Assembly: GCF_009193135.1 (NCBI RefSeq)
Contig: NZ_VUKC01000001.1
Coordinates: 62,001 to 126,000, forward strand
From: Georgenia satyanarayanai
GTDB lineage: Bacteria; Actinomycetota; Actinomycetes; Actinomycetales; Actinomycetaceae
Direction of reading: 5' to 3'
DNA length: 64,000 bases
Below the pieces are notes generated by a model. That model was not told the DNA's origin. It did not search any database and saw nothing but the letters and a program-made list of their open reading frames with translations. This document shows, piece by piece, positions 9,201 through 16,954 of this stretch. The position numbers and the translations under genes are program-made. Every line of letters begins with the position of its first letter. Within the stretch, counting starts at the first letter, position 1.

Positions 9201-9574
9201 GCGCCGCCGTCGAGGGGCGCGTCGTCGTCACCGACCGCCTGCGGCCGCTGCGGGTGTCGGGCCGCACCGTCCACCAGGTGTGGCTGCCCTACCACTGGGG
9301 CAGCCGGGGCCTGGTGACGGGTGACGCCGCCAACGACCTGTTCGGCATCAGCCTGGACCCCAACGTCCTCATCCAGGAGACCAAGGCCGGCACCTGCGAC
9401 GTGCTGCCCGGGCGCCGGCCGCGCGGCCCGGCCCTCCTCGAGTTGATCGCGGGCTACCGGTCCCGCGCAGGCACGGACGTCGAACGTCCGATCGTCACGG
9501 CCGACCCGCGGGCCGTCGTCCGCTCCGACACCCACAGGGACACCCCGACCGGACCACCCGAAGGGAGCCCATGA
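6275..9574 (+). CDS. fdhA: Formate dehydrogenase catalytic subunit, selenocysteine-containing
   Basis: Molybdopterin enzyme that oxidises formate to CO2. The 1099-residue product reads through an in-frame TGA at 6833-6835 as selenocysteine (residue 187) in the context NQARI-U-HSATVPGLG, the site where E. coli FdnG also has Sec. An N-terminal [4Fe-4S] site has Cys48, Cys51, Cys55 and Cys83. The start ATG at 6275 is preceded by AAGGGGG. There is no twin-arginine signal, unlike E. coli FdnG, so the active site is probably cytoplasmic. The stop overlaps the fdhB start (ATGA). An annotator ignoring Sec would wrongly split this gene into a 187-codon fragment and an 876-codon ORF from 6944. Nearby selA, selB, selC, selD and fdhD supply all special factors needed. 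Confidence 0.95.
6833..6865 (+). promoter_or_regulatory. UGA selenocysteine codon and bacterial SECIS hairpin
   Basis: The UGA at 6833-6835 is followed after 11 bases by a perfect 7-bp stem, GGTCCCC (6847-6853) with GGGGACC (6859-6865), closing the five-base loop GGTCT (6854-6858). A short hairpin at this distance with a GGUC-type loop is the hallmark of bacterial SECIS elements bound by SelB, as in E. coli fdhF. The hairpin lies wholly inside the fdhA coding sequence. Confidence 0.9.
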
Positions 9575-10560
9575 TGGCGAACAGCCTGTTCGGGCCCGTC
9601 AACCCGGCGCTCGACGCCGGCTACGAGGACCCGCCCCCGCGCAAGGGCTTCTTCACCGACACGAGCGTGTGCATCGGCTGCAAGGCATGCGAGGTGGCCT
9701 GCAAGGAGTGGAACCTCGTCCCGGGCGGTGAGGACCTCGACCTCCTGGGCCAGTCCTTCGACAACACCGGGGCGCTGGGCGCGAACACGTGGCGTCACGT
9801 CGCCTTCATCGAGCAGCAGCGCCCCACCGTCAGCCTCGGCATGCCCGGCAGCGGCCCACCCGCCCCCACCGGCGGACAGGGCACGAGCATGCCGCCGGGG
9901 ACCGCCGCGCCGCAGACCGACCTGGGCGGCCCGGACGGCGCCGGCCCCCAGATGGCCGACGAGGACGGCGCGCAGGCCGACTTCCGCTGGCTGATGTCCT
10001 CGAACGTGTGCAAGCACTGCACCCACGCCGGGTGCCTGGACGTGTGCCCCACCGGGGCCCTGTTCCGCACCGAGTTCGGCACCGTCGTCGTCCAGGACGA
10101 CGTGTGCAACGGCTGCGGCTACTGCGTGCCCGCCTGCCCGTACGGGGTCATCGAGCGGCGCCGCGGCCCGGCCGGGGCGCTCAACGTCGGCATCGCCCAG
10201 AAGTGCACGCTGTGCTACGACCGCATCGGCGACGGCCTCCAGCCCGCCTGCGCGCAGGCGTGCCCCACGCAGTCCATCCAGTACGGCGACGTCGACGAGC
10301 TGCGCGAGCGCGCCGAGCAGCGCCGCGCGGAGCTCCACGAGCAGGGGGTGGCCGAGGCCCGTCTCTACGGCCACGACCCGAACGACGGCGTCGGTGGCAC
10401 CGGCGCCTTCTTCCTCCTCCTCGACGAGCCGGAGGTCTACGGCCTGCCGCCCGACCCCGTCGTCCCGACCCGCGACCTGCCGCAGATGTTCAACCGCGCC
10501 ACCGCCGCCGCCGCGGCGCTGCTGGCCGGTGCGGCGCTGGCCTTCCTGGGGAAGCGATGA
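9571..10560 (+). CDS. fdhB: Formate dehydrogenase iron-sulfur subunit
   Basis: Electron-transfer subunit of 329 residues with four ferredoxin-type [4Fe-4S] sites. The first uses Cys34, 37, 40 and 44 (CIGCKACEVACKEWN); the others are visible as CKHCTHAGCLDVCP, CNGCGYCVPACPYG and CTLCYDRIGDG with a distal CAQACP. Between the first and second sites is a Gly/Pro-rich insert of about 45 residues that E. coli FdnH lacks. A C-terminal hydrophobic helix (ATAAAAALLAGAALAFLG) may anchor the complex to the membrane. The start ATG overlaps the fdhA stop; a second ATG at 9574 is possible. The stop overlaps the start of the NrfD-like subunit. Confidence 0.93.
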   Translation: MMANSLFGPVNPALDAGYEDPPPRKGFFTDTSVCIGCKACEVACKEWNLVPGGEDLDLLGQSFDNTGALGANTWRHVAFIEQQRPTVSLGMPGSGPPAPTGGQGTSMPPGTAAPQTDLGGPDGAGPQMADEDGAQADFRWLMSSNVCKHCTHAGCLDVCPTGALFRTEFGTVVVQDDVCNGCGYCVPACPYGVIERRRGPAGALNVGIAQKCTLCYDRIGDGLQPACAQACPTQSIQYGDVDELRERAEQRRAELHEQGVAEARLYGHDPNDGVGGTGAFFLLLDEPEVYGLPPDPVVPTRDLPQMFNRATAAAAALLAGAALAFLGKR

Positions 10561-11576
10561 CGACGACGCACGTCGGCGGGCGGCGCCCCCGCACCCGCCG
10601 GGACCGCTCCGACGAGCAGCCGGTGCCGGAGGCGGAGTTCAGCTCCTACTACGGGCGCCAGGTCGTCAAGCCCGCGCCGTGGGACGTGCGCATCCCGCTG
10701 TACATGTTCGCCGGCGGGGTCGCCGCCGGGTCGTCGCTGCTCGCCGCGGGCGCCCAGCTCACCGGTCGCCCGGCGCTGCGCAGGGCGGGGCGGCTCACCG
10801 CCCTGGGCGCGCTGGGCGTGAGCCTCGGGGCGCTGGTGAGCGACCTCGGCCGTCCCGAGCGCTTCCTCAACATGCTGCGGACGGTCAAGCTCACCTCGCC
10901 GATGTCCGTCGGGACCTGGCTGCTGAGCATCTACGGCGCCCCGGCCGGCGTCGTCGCCCTCGACGAGGTCGCCAGGATCGCCGGGCTGGACTCCCGCCCG
11001 GTGCGCCTGCTGGGCTCCGTCAGCGGGCCCACGGGCGTGCTCGCGGCGCTCACCGCGCCACCGGTGGCCGCCTACACGGCGGTGCTCCTCTCCGACACCT
11101 CCACGCCCACGTGGAGGGCCGGGTACCGGGAGCTTCCCCTGGTCTTCTGCGCCTCGGCGGCCGCCGCGTCCGGCGGGGTCGCGATGATGACGACGCCGGT
11201 GGCCCAGGCGGCCCCAGCTCGGCGGCTGGCCGCGGCGGGCGCCGTCGTCGAGCTCGTCAGCGAGCAGGCGATGGAGCGCTCGATGGGGCTCATGGCCGAG
11301 CCGCTGCACACCGGCACCGGCGGGCGCTACATGCGGGCCGCCAAGGCGTTCACCGTCGCCGGCGCCCTGGGTACGGTGCTCGGCGGGCGCCGCCGGTGGG
11401 CAGCGGTCCTCAGCGGCGCGGCGCTCGCGGCCGGGTCCTTCTGCACCCGCATGGGCGTCTTCGAGGCGGGCCAGGCCTCGGCGCGGGACCCGAAGTACAC
11501 GGTGGTGCCCCAGCGCGAGCGCGTGGACCGCGGTGAGGAGGTGCGGTTCACGCCGCGCGGGGACGGCCCTCGGTGA
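10557..11576 (+). CDS. fdhC: NrfD-type membrane anchor subunit of formate dehydrogenase
   Basis: A 339-residue polytopic membrane protein of the NrfD/polysulfide reductase family, expected to carry electrons from FdhB to menaquinone. The N-terminal 45 residues are charged and cytoplasmic. Hydrophobic segments begin at YMFAGGVAAGSSLLAAGAQL and continue to the C-terminus. The conserved SDLGRPERFLNMLRTVKLTS loop is typical of the family. It is not the haem b FdnI type of anchor. The start ATG overlaps the fdhB stop (ATGA), so the three Fdh subunits are translationally coupled. The stop overlaps the GTG of the following channel gene. Confidence 0.85.
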   Translation: MTTTHVGGRRPRTRRDRSDEQPVPEAEFSSYYGRQVVKPAPWDVRIPLYMFAGGVAAGSSLLAAGAQLTGRPALRRAGRLTALGALGVSLGALVSDLGRPERFLNMLRTVKLTSPMSVGTWLLSIYGAPAGVVALDEVARIAGLDSRPVRLLGSVSGPTGVLAALTAPPVAAYTAVLLSDTSTPTWRAGYRELPLVFCASAAAASGGVAMMTTPVAQAAPARRLAAAGAVVELVSEQAMERSMGLMAEPLHTGTGGRYMRAAKAFTVAGALGTVLGGRRRWAAVLSGAALAAGSFCTRMGVFEAGQASARDPKYTVVPQRERVDRGEEVRFTPRGDGPR

Positions 11577-12418
11577 GCGACGCCGTCGCGCCGCTCGGCA
11601 TCGTCGACGCCGTCGGGCCGGCCGGCGAGAAGAAGGCGGAGGTGCCCGCGTGGCAGCTCGTGCTGCGCGCCGTCCTCGCCACCTACCTGCTCGGCGCCGC
11701 CACGACCCTCGCGGTGATGGTCCAGGTGGAGACCGGCATCCCCGTCCTCGGCTCGCTCCTGTTCCCCATCGGGCTCGTCCTCGTCGTCCTCCTCGGGCTC
11801 GAGCTCGTCACCGGGGCCTTCGGTGTCGTGCCGGTGGCCGTGCTGGAGCGGCGCGTCAGCGTCGCGGCGTGCCTGCGCGTGTTCCTCTGGCTCATCGTCG
11901 GCCACCTCGTCGGCGGCCTCGCCGCCGCCTGGATGATCAGCGCGGTCCTCACCGGCATGGGCACGATCAGCGACGAGCCCACCGCCCAGGCCCTCGTCGA
12001 CCTCGCGGTCGACAAGACGCTGCGCTACGCGGAGGCGGGCCCGGCCACCGGGCTCACCTGGGCCACGCTCAGCGCCGTGCTGTGCAACTGGCTCGTCGTG
12101 CTCGGCGTCGTCATGGGCTTCTCCTCCACGAGCCTCGCCGGGAAGGTCCTCGCGATCTGGATGCCGATCCTCGCTTTCTTCGCGCTCGGCTACGAGCACG
12201 CCGTCGTCAACTTCTTCGTCATCCCCGCCGGGATGATGCTCGGCGCCCCGATCGGCGTCGGGGACTGGTGGCTGTGGAACCAGGTCCCCGTGCTCGTGGG
12301 CAACTTCATCGGCGGCATCACCCTGGCGGCCCTCGGTCTCTACTTCTCCCACCGCAGCCGGCCGCGCCGTCCCGAGGAGGACGTCGAGGCGGAGGACCGC
12401 GACCCGCAGACGGCCTAG
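11573..12418 (+). CDS. Formate/nitrite transporter (FNT) family channel
   Basis: A 281-residue membrane protein of the FocA/NirC family with about six hydrophobic segments. The family signature region is seen as FALGYEHAVVNFFVIPAGMM, which contains the central histidine of FNT channels. It begins at a GTG that overlaps the fdhC stop (GTGA), so it belongs to the fdh operon and most likely moves formate to or from the enzyme. The C-terminal tail is charged. It ends against the convergent fdhD gene, overlapping it by four bases. The substrate is inferred from context; nitrite cannot be excluded. Confidence 0.88.
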   Translation: MSDAVAPLGIVDAVGPAGEKKAEVPAWQLVLRAVLATYLLGAATTLAVMVQVETGIPVLGSLLFPIGLVLVVLLGLELVTGAFGVVPVAVLERRVSVAACLRVFLWLIVGHLVGGLAAAWMISAVLTGMGTISDEPTAQALVDLAVDKTLRYAEAGPATGLTWATLSAVLCNWLVVLGVVMGFSSTSLAGKVLAIWMPILAFFALGYEHAVVNFFVIPAGMMLGAPIGVGDWWLWNQVPVLVGNFIGGITLAALGLYFSHRSRPRRPEEDVEAEDRDPQTA

Positions 12419-13248
12419 ACGACGATGCGCTCGCGGCCGGCGTAGACGTTGGCGGAGTTGCCGCGGCTGAAGCCGACCAGGGTCATCCCCACCCCCGCCG
12501 CCAGCTCCACCGACATGGCCGACGGCGCGCTGACGGCCGACAGCACGGCGATCCCCGCCATGTGCGCCTTCTGTACGAGCTCGAAGGACGCCCGGCCGGA
12601 GACCTGGAGGACGCACCGGCGCAGCGGCAGCCCTCGCTCGCGCAGCGCCCAGCCCACGACCTTGTCGACGGCGTTGTGCCGCCCGACGTCCTCACGCAGG
12701 CACAGCAGCTCGGCCCGCCCGTCGTCGTCGACGGCGAAGAGGCCGGCCGCGTGGACGCCACCGGTCTCGGCGAAGAGGCGCTGCTCCGTGCGCAGACGGT
12801 CGGTCATCGCGAGCAGCTCGGTGAGCGGGACGCGGACGTCGTCGGCGACGGGGAAGCGGGAGGGGCGGGTGACGGCGTCGGCGGACGCCGTGCCGCAGAT
12901 GCCGCACGCGCTGGAGGTGTAGACGTGCCGGACGTGGGAGGTGTCGGAGGGGGCGACACCCGGGGCGAGGCGCACGTCCACGACGTTGTAGCTGTGGGTG
13001 CCGTCGGGGTTGACGCCGGGCCCGTAACCGATCCCGGCCACCTGCTGCGCGTCCCAGAGGACCCCCTCGGACACGAGGAAGCCGAGCGCGAGGTCGAAGT
13101 CGTCGCCCGGTGTGCGCATCGTGACGGTCCACGCGCCGCCGTCCACGCGCAGCTCCATCGGCTCCTCACCGGCGAGGACGTCGCTGCGCGGGCGGCTGGT
13201 GCCGTCGGCGCTGAGCCGCTCGACGCGGTGCCGCCTGGTCCGTCGCAC
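12415..13248 (-). CDS. fdhD: FdhD, formate dehydrogenase sulfurtransferase
   Basis: A 277-residue accessory protein that transfers sulfur to the molybdopterin cofactor of formate dehydrogenase, an essential step in its maturation. The cysteine motif is visible as SSACGICGTAS, and LREDVGRHNAVDKVVGWAL and QVSGRASFELVQKA are family blocks. The GTG start at 13248 has GGAGGA at a good distance. It runs on the strand opposite to its target operon and ends four bases inside the FNT gene. With selA, selB, selC and selD it completes the maturation set for FdhA, except for molybdopterin synthesis genes, which are not in this window. Confidence 0.94.
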   Translation of the reverse strand: MRRTRRHRVERLSADGTSRPRSDVLAGEEPMELRVDGGAWTVTMRTPGDDFDLALGFLVSEGVLWDAQQVAGIGYGPGVNPDGTHSYNVVDVRLAPGVAPSDTSHVRHVYTSSACGICGTASADAVTRPSRFPVADDVRVPLTELLAMTDRLRTEQRLFAETGGVHAAGLFAVDDDGRAELLCLREDVGRHNAVDKVVGWALRERGLPLRRCVLQVSGRASFELVQKAHMAGIAVLSAVSAPSAMSVELAAGVGMTLVGFSRGNSANVYAGRERIVV

Positions 13249-13392
13249 CCGTCCTCCTCGCCGCTCGTGGGGCCCTGATCGTATCCGCGCGCGGCCACCG
13301 GCGCGTCACCCAGGAAGCTCCCAGGCGGCACCCAGAGCCGGACAAGGTCGCGGGTGTTCCCTACGTGTGGACCACGACCCAGGAGGACCACC

Positions 13393-14673
13393 ATGACCGA
13401 CACCGGCAGCACCGGCGACGCGCGACGCGACGCCTACATCGCCCGCGACGAGCGGGCCGCCCGCGAGCAGGCGGAGGTCGACGCCATGCTCCTGGGCACC
13501 GCCCCCCTTCCCGCCCCCGACCCCGCGACCCGCGTGCCGTCCGTCGACGAGCTCGCCGAGCGGCGCGAGGTCCGGGTGCTCCCGCACGGCCGCCGTCGCG
13601 GCTGGGCCGCCATCGGCGGCACCGCGGCGACCGCCGCCCTCCTCGCCAGCCTCGGCACGGCCGCCGTCACCGGCGCGCTCGACGCACCGGCCCTGGACAC
13701 CCCGACGACGGCGGCGCCCACGCAGGTCGTCCCCGCCAGCTCGACGTCGGCCACCCCGGACTGGCAGGCGGTCACCGCCGCCGTGCACGAGTCCGTCGTC
13801 GCCATCGACGTCACGACCGCGTCCGGGCAGGGCCAGGGCTCCGGCGTCGTCATCGACGACGAGGGGCACGTCCTCACCAACAGCCACGTCGTCGACGGCG
13901 CGCGCGAGCTCACCGTCTCGCTCGCCGACGGCCGCCTCTACAAGGCTGAGCTCGTGGGCCAGGACGAGACGACCGACCTGGCCGTCGTCCGACTCCTCGA
14001 CCCGCCCGCCGACCTCGCCCCGGCCACCCTCGGCAGCTCCGCCGACCTCGCCGTCGGCCAGGCCGTTCTCGCGATCGGCAACCCGCTCGGGCTGGACTCG
14101 ACCGCGACCACCGGCATCATCTCCGCCCTCGACCGCCCGGTCGTCACCCAGAGCCGCACGCAGTCGGTCGTGACGAACGCGATCCAGATCGACGCCGCGG
14201 TCAACCCCGGCAACTCCGGCGGCCCGCTCTTCGACGCGAGGGGGCAGGTCATCGGCATCAACAGCTCGATCGCCACCCTCTCCGGCGGCGGTGGCCAGTC
14301 CGGCAGCATCGGCCTGGGCTTCGCGATCCCGGTGGACCAGGCGGCCGACGTCGCCGAGCAGCTCGTCGAGGACGGCAGCGTCGAGCACGCCTTCCTCGGG
14401 GTCGGGCTCACCGACGCGACGGCCGAGGTCGACGGCGTCACCCGCGCCGGCGCCCGCATCGAGCAGGTCGAGCAGGGCTCGCCCGCCGCCGAGGGGGGCC
14501 TGCAGCGCGGCGACGTCGTCACCGCGATCGACGACCGCGCCGTCGACGGCTCCGCGGCCCTCACCGGGTACGTCCGCCAGTACTCCTCGGGTGACACCGC
14601 CACCCTCGACGTCGCCCGCGACGGAGAGCGGATCGAGGTCGACGTCACCCTGGCCACCAGGCCCGCCCCCTGA
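13393..14673 (+). CDS. HtrA/DegP-like S1C serine protease with PDZ domain
   Basis: A 426-residue membrane-anchored protease of the envelope quality-control family. Residues 1-70 are charged and cytoplasmic. One transmembrane helix (AAIGGTAATAALLASLGTAA) comes next, then a Thr/Pro-rich linker. The trypsin-like domain has His165 (TNSHVV), Asp195 (TTDLAVV) and Ser275 (GNSGGP). A single PDZ domain follows (FLGVGLTDA, then GSPAAEGGLQRGDVVTAIDD). The start ATG has AGGAGG six bases upstream. It is transcribed away from fdhD, and its role in the neighbourhood is unclear. Confidence 0.9.
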   Translation: MTDTGSTGDARRDAYIARDERAAREQAEVDAMLLGTAPLPAPDPATRVPSVDELAERREVRVLPHGRRRGWAAIGGTAATAALLASLGTAAVTGALDAPALDTPTTAAPTQVVPASSTSATPDWQAVTAAVHESVVAIDVTTASGQGQGSGVVIDDEGHVLTNSHVVDGARELTVSLADGRLYKAELVGQDETTDLAVVRLLDPPADLAPATLGSSADLAVGQAVLAIGNPLGLDSTATTGIISALDRPVVTQSRTQSVVTNAIQIDAAVNPGNSGGPLFDARGQVIGINSSIATLSGGGGQSGSIGLGFAIPVDQAADVAEQLVEDGSVEHAFLGVGLTDATAEVDGVTRAGARIEQVEQGSPAAEGGLQRGDVVTAIDDRAVDGSAALTGYVRQYSSGDTATLDVARDGERIEVDVTLATRPAP

Positions 14674-14716
14674 CCCTCACCCCCCACCCCAACACCCCCC
14701 ACCCCCCCACCCCACC

Positions 14717-14782
14717 GTCGCAGTTGGTGGGTTGACTGACGCTTATGCCACTCCAGGCGTCGCCGAACCCACCAACTGCGAC
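14717..14782. repeat. Long-hairpin repeat element, copy 1
   Basis: A perfect 17-bp inverted repeat (GTCGCAGTTGGTGGGTT at 14717-14733, AACCCACCAACTGCGAC at 14766-14782) flanks a 32-base centre. Inside it a second stem pairs TGACGC with GCGTCG. It sits between the convergent htrA and menF genes, embedded in runs of C on one side and GT-rich bases on the other. A diverged copy with the same layout is at 35666-35732. It could act as a bidirectional terminator or be a short palindromic mobile repeat. It encodes no protein. Confidence 0.8.
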
Positions 14783-14823
14783 GTTGTTGTGGGTGTTGTG
14801 GGTGTTGGGGGTGGGGCGGGCCG

Positions 14824-16110
14824 TCAGGTGGTCAGGGCGCTGCGCATGGGGCGGAGCTTGGCCTCGGACTCGCGGACCTCGGCCGCGGGGTCGGAGGCGG
14901 CGACGATGCCGCAGCCGGCGAACAGGCGCACCGAGCGCGGGCCGGTCACCTCGCCGGACCGCAGCGCGATGCCCCACTCGCCGTCGCCGTCGGCGCCCAT
15001 CCAGCCGACCGGGCCGGCGTAGCGGCCGCGGTCCATCCGCTCCGTCTCGGCGAGCACCTCGACGGCCCGGGGCGTGGGTGTCCCGCCGACGGCGGCCGTC
15101 GGGTGCAGCGCCGCCGCGAGCGCGAGGGAGCTCGGGGACGTGTGCCGGTCGACGACGCCGGTGACGTCGCTGGCCAGGTGCATGACGTTGGGCAGGTGGA
15201 GGACGAAGGGCGAGTCGGGCACGTTGAAGCTCGAGCAGTACGGCCCCAGCGCCTCGGCGACGGACTGCACCGCGAGCTCGTGCTCGCCGAGGTCCTTGGA
15301 GGAGCGGGCGAGCTCGGCGGCGTGCCGCAGGTCCGCGGCGTCGTCGCCCGTGCGCTGGATGGTGCCGGCGAGGACCCGGCAGGCGACCAGGCCCTGGTCG
15401 CGCCGCACGAGCAGCTCGGGCGTCGCGCCGACGAGCGCGTCGACGGCGAAGGTCCAGCACGTGGGGTACTGGTCGGCGAGGTTGCGCAGGAGGTGCCGGA
15501 CGTCGACGTCGGCGCTCGTGCGGGCGACGACGTCGCGCGCCATGACGACCTTCTCCACCGTGCCGGACCGGATGGCGGCGACGACCTCGCCGACCGCCTC
15601 CTGCCACTGCTCGGTCGTCAGGGCGCCGTCGGTGAACGTGACGTCACCGGGGGTGGTGACGGGCACGACGTCGCCGCGGCTGTGGGCGAGCGAGGGGGAG
15701 GGGCCCAGTCCCGCGGGGCCGACGACGGTGAGCCAGCTGCGGCCCTCGCGGCGCCCGACGACGACGCGAGGGACGACGAGCGTGCCACCCGCCTGCGAGC
15801 GGCGCGAGAAGGCGAAGGAGCCGAAGGCGACCGGCCCGGTACCCGGGACCCCGACGGCGTCGCGCACGACCATCTCGGCAGCCGTCCGCCGCCACCACGC
15901 GTCGGCGTCGATCATCCGGGTGGCGCCGGAGGTGTCGACGCGGGCGGCGACCCCCCACCCGACGAGCCCGTCACCGCGGCGTACCCAGCTCGTCGTCGTC
16001 GCGACGTCGGGGCTCGGGAGGAGCTCGAGGAGGTCGCCGGGGTCGGCGATGGGGACCGTGCGGGCGAGCAGCGGGACGCTCGCCGGGTCCCCGGCGGGTG
16101 CGGACGACAT
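14824..16110 (-). CDS. menF: Isochorismate synthase
   Basis: A 428-residue chorismate-binding enzyme that converts chorismate to isochorismate, the first step of the classical menaquinone pathway that feeds MenD. Family blocks are visible in order: VEKVVMARDVV, VGATPELLVRR, LAGTIQRTG, HPTAAVGGTPTP, DRGRYAGPVGWMGADG and FAGCGIVAASDPAAE near the C-terminus. It lies 11 bases downstream of menG on the same strand, so the two are co-transcribed. An isochorismate synthase for a siderophore would look similar, but the men neighbours make menaquinone the likely pathway. Confidence 0.92.
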   Translation of the reverse strand: MSSAPAGDPASVPLLARTVPIADPGDLLELLPSPDVATTTSWVRRGDGLVGWGVAARVDTSGATRMIDADAWWRRTAAEMVVRDAVGVPGTGPVAFGSFAFSRRSQAGGTLVVPRVVVGRREGRSWLTVVGPAGLGPSPSLAHSRGDVVPVTTPGDVTFTDGALTTEQWQEAVGEVVAAIRSGTVEKVVMARDVVARTSADVDVRHLLRNLADQYPTCWTFAVDALVGATPELLVRRDQGLVACRVLAGTIQRTGDDAADLRHAAELARSSKDLGEHELAVQSVAEALGPYCSSFNVPDSPFVLHLPNVMHLASDVTGVVDRHTSPSSLALAAALHPTAAVGGTPTPRAVEVLAETERMDRGRYAGPVGWMGADGDGEWGIALRSGEVTGPRSVRLFAGCGIVAASDPAAEVRESEAKLRPMRSALTT

Positions 16111-16121
16111 CGCGGCGGGCC

Positions 16122-16811
16122 TCAGCGGGTCGCGCGGTGGAGCGCGACGATGCCGCCGGAGAGGTTGCGGTAGCCCACCGAGCGCCAGCCCGCGCCGGCC
16201 ACGAGCTGCGCCAGCCCGCGCTGGTCGGGCCAGTCGGTGATCGACTCGGCGAGGTAGCCGTAGGCGTCGGTGTTGGACGACACCAGCCGGGCCACCCGGG
16301 GCAGCACCTGGGTGAGGTAGAGGCTGTACAGCACGCGGAAGGGCCCGAAGGTGGGCCGGGAGAACTCGCAGATGACCAGCCGCCCACCGGGCCGCGTCAC
16401 GCGCCGCATCTCACGCAGCGCGAGGTCGGTGTCGACGACGTTGCGCAGCCCGAAGGAGATCGTCACGACGTCGAAGGACTCGTCGGCGAAGGGCAGCTTC
16501 GTCGCGTCGCCGGCGACGAAGCTGAGGTCCGGGCGCCGGCGCTTGCCCACCCCGACCATGCCGGTGGAGAAGTCGCAGGGGACGACGGCGACGCCGGCGT
16601 CGGCGTACGCCTCGCTCGAGGTGCCGGTGCCGGCCGCGAGGTCGAGGACCCGCATGCCCGGCTCGGCCGCGACGGCCCGCCGGGTGGCCACGCGCCACAG
16701 CCGGTCCTGCCACAGGGAGAGGACGTCGTTGGTGACGTCGTAGCGCTGGGCCACGGCGTCGAACATCCTCGCCACCTCACGCGGCTGCTTGTCCAGGTCG
16801 GCTCGGCTCAT
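16122..16811 (-). CDS. menG: Demethylmenaquinone methyltransferase
   Basis: A 229-residue SAM-dependent methyltransferase of the UbiE/MenG family that performs the last ring methylation of menaquinone. The SAM motif [19 protein letters not shown] is near residues 55-73, the [11 protein letters not shown] and [19 protein letters not shown] blocks follow, and the C-terminal half holds [11 protein letters not shown]. Just upstream on the minus strand, GACAAT lies six bases before the ATG. This suggests a leaderless transcript, since there is no ribosome binding site. It diverges from menJ. Confidence 0.94.
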   Translation of the reverse strand: MSRADLDKQPREVARMFDAVAQRYDVTNDVLSLWQDRLWRVATRRAVAAEPGMRVLDLAAGTGTSSEAYADAGVAVVPCDFSTGMVGVGKRRRPDLSFVAGDATKLPFADESFDVVTISFGLRNVVDTDLALREMRRVTRPGGRLVICEFSRPTFGPFRVLYSLYLTQVLPRVARLVSSNTDAYGYLAESITDWPDQRGLAQLVAGAGWRSVGYRNLSGGIVALHRATR

Positions 16812-16847
16812 GGCGGCATTGTCCCAGGGCCCGCCCCCGGCGCGTGG

Positions 16848-16861
16848 TTAGGTCACCCTAA
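16848..16861. promoter_or_regulatory. TTAGG-N4-CCTAA palindrome, DtxR/IdeR-box-like
   Basis: TTAGGTCACCCTAA lies between the divergent menG and menJ genes. Read on the minus strand with two further bases it gives TTAGGGTGACCTAACC, which matches about 13 of 19 positions of the DtxR/IdeR iron-box consensus as I recall it. The central bases differ, so an iron-dependent regulator is only a possibility. Confidence 0.35.
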
Positions 16862-16864
16862 GCG

Positions 16865-16891
16865 GTTCGCGGGTCGCGAACTTTGTAGACT
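16865..16891 (+). promoter_or_regulatory. Palindromic operator and -10 box upstream of menJ-nuo
   Basis: A perfect 7-bp inverted repeat with a 3-base centre (GTTCGCG GGT CGCGAAC, 16865-16881) lies directly before a TAGACT -10 box (16886-16891). The palindrome covers the place where a -35 would be, as expected for a repressor or a redox regulator. The likely start of transcription is near 16898, some 57 bases before the menJ GTG. The repeat does not match the Rex consensus, and the regulator is unknown. Confidence 0.45.
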
Positions 16892-16954
16892 GCTGATGCA
16901 TCACGGCGCCGTTCCGGACGTCGGTGGGCACCGGGACGAACCAGGAGAGGTGAC

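Noticed and set aside
5948-9535. A 1195-codon minus-strand frame antisense to selD and fdhA
   Set aside because: Same compositional artefact; no recognisable domain, and the plus strand encodes conserved enzymes.
16865-16881. Rex-type redox operator before menJ-nuo
   Set aside because: The palindrome GTTCGCG-N3-CGCGAAC does not fit the Rex consensus TTGTGAA-N4-TTCACAA; it is kept as an operator of unknown regulator.
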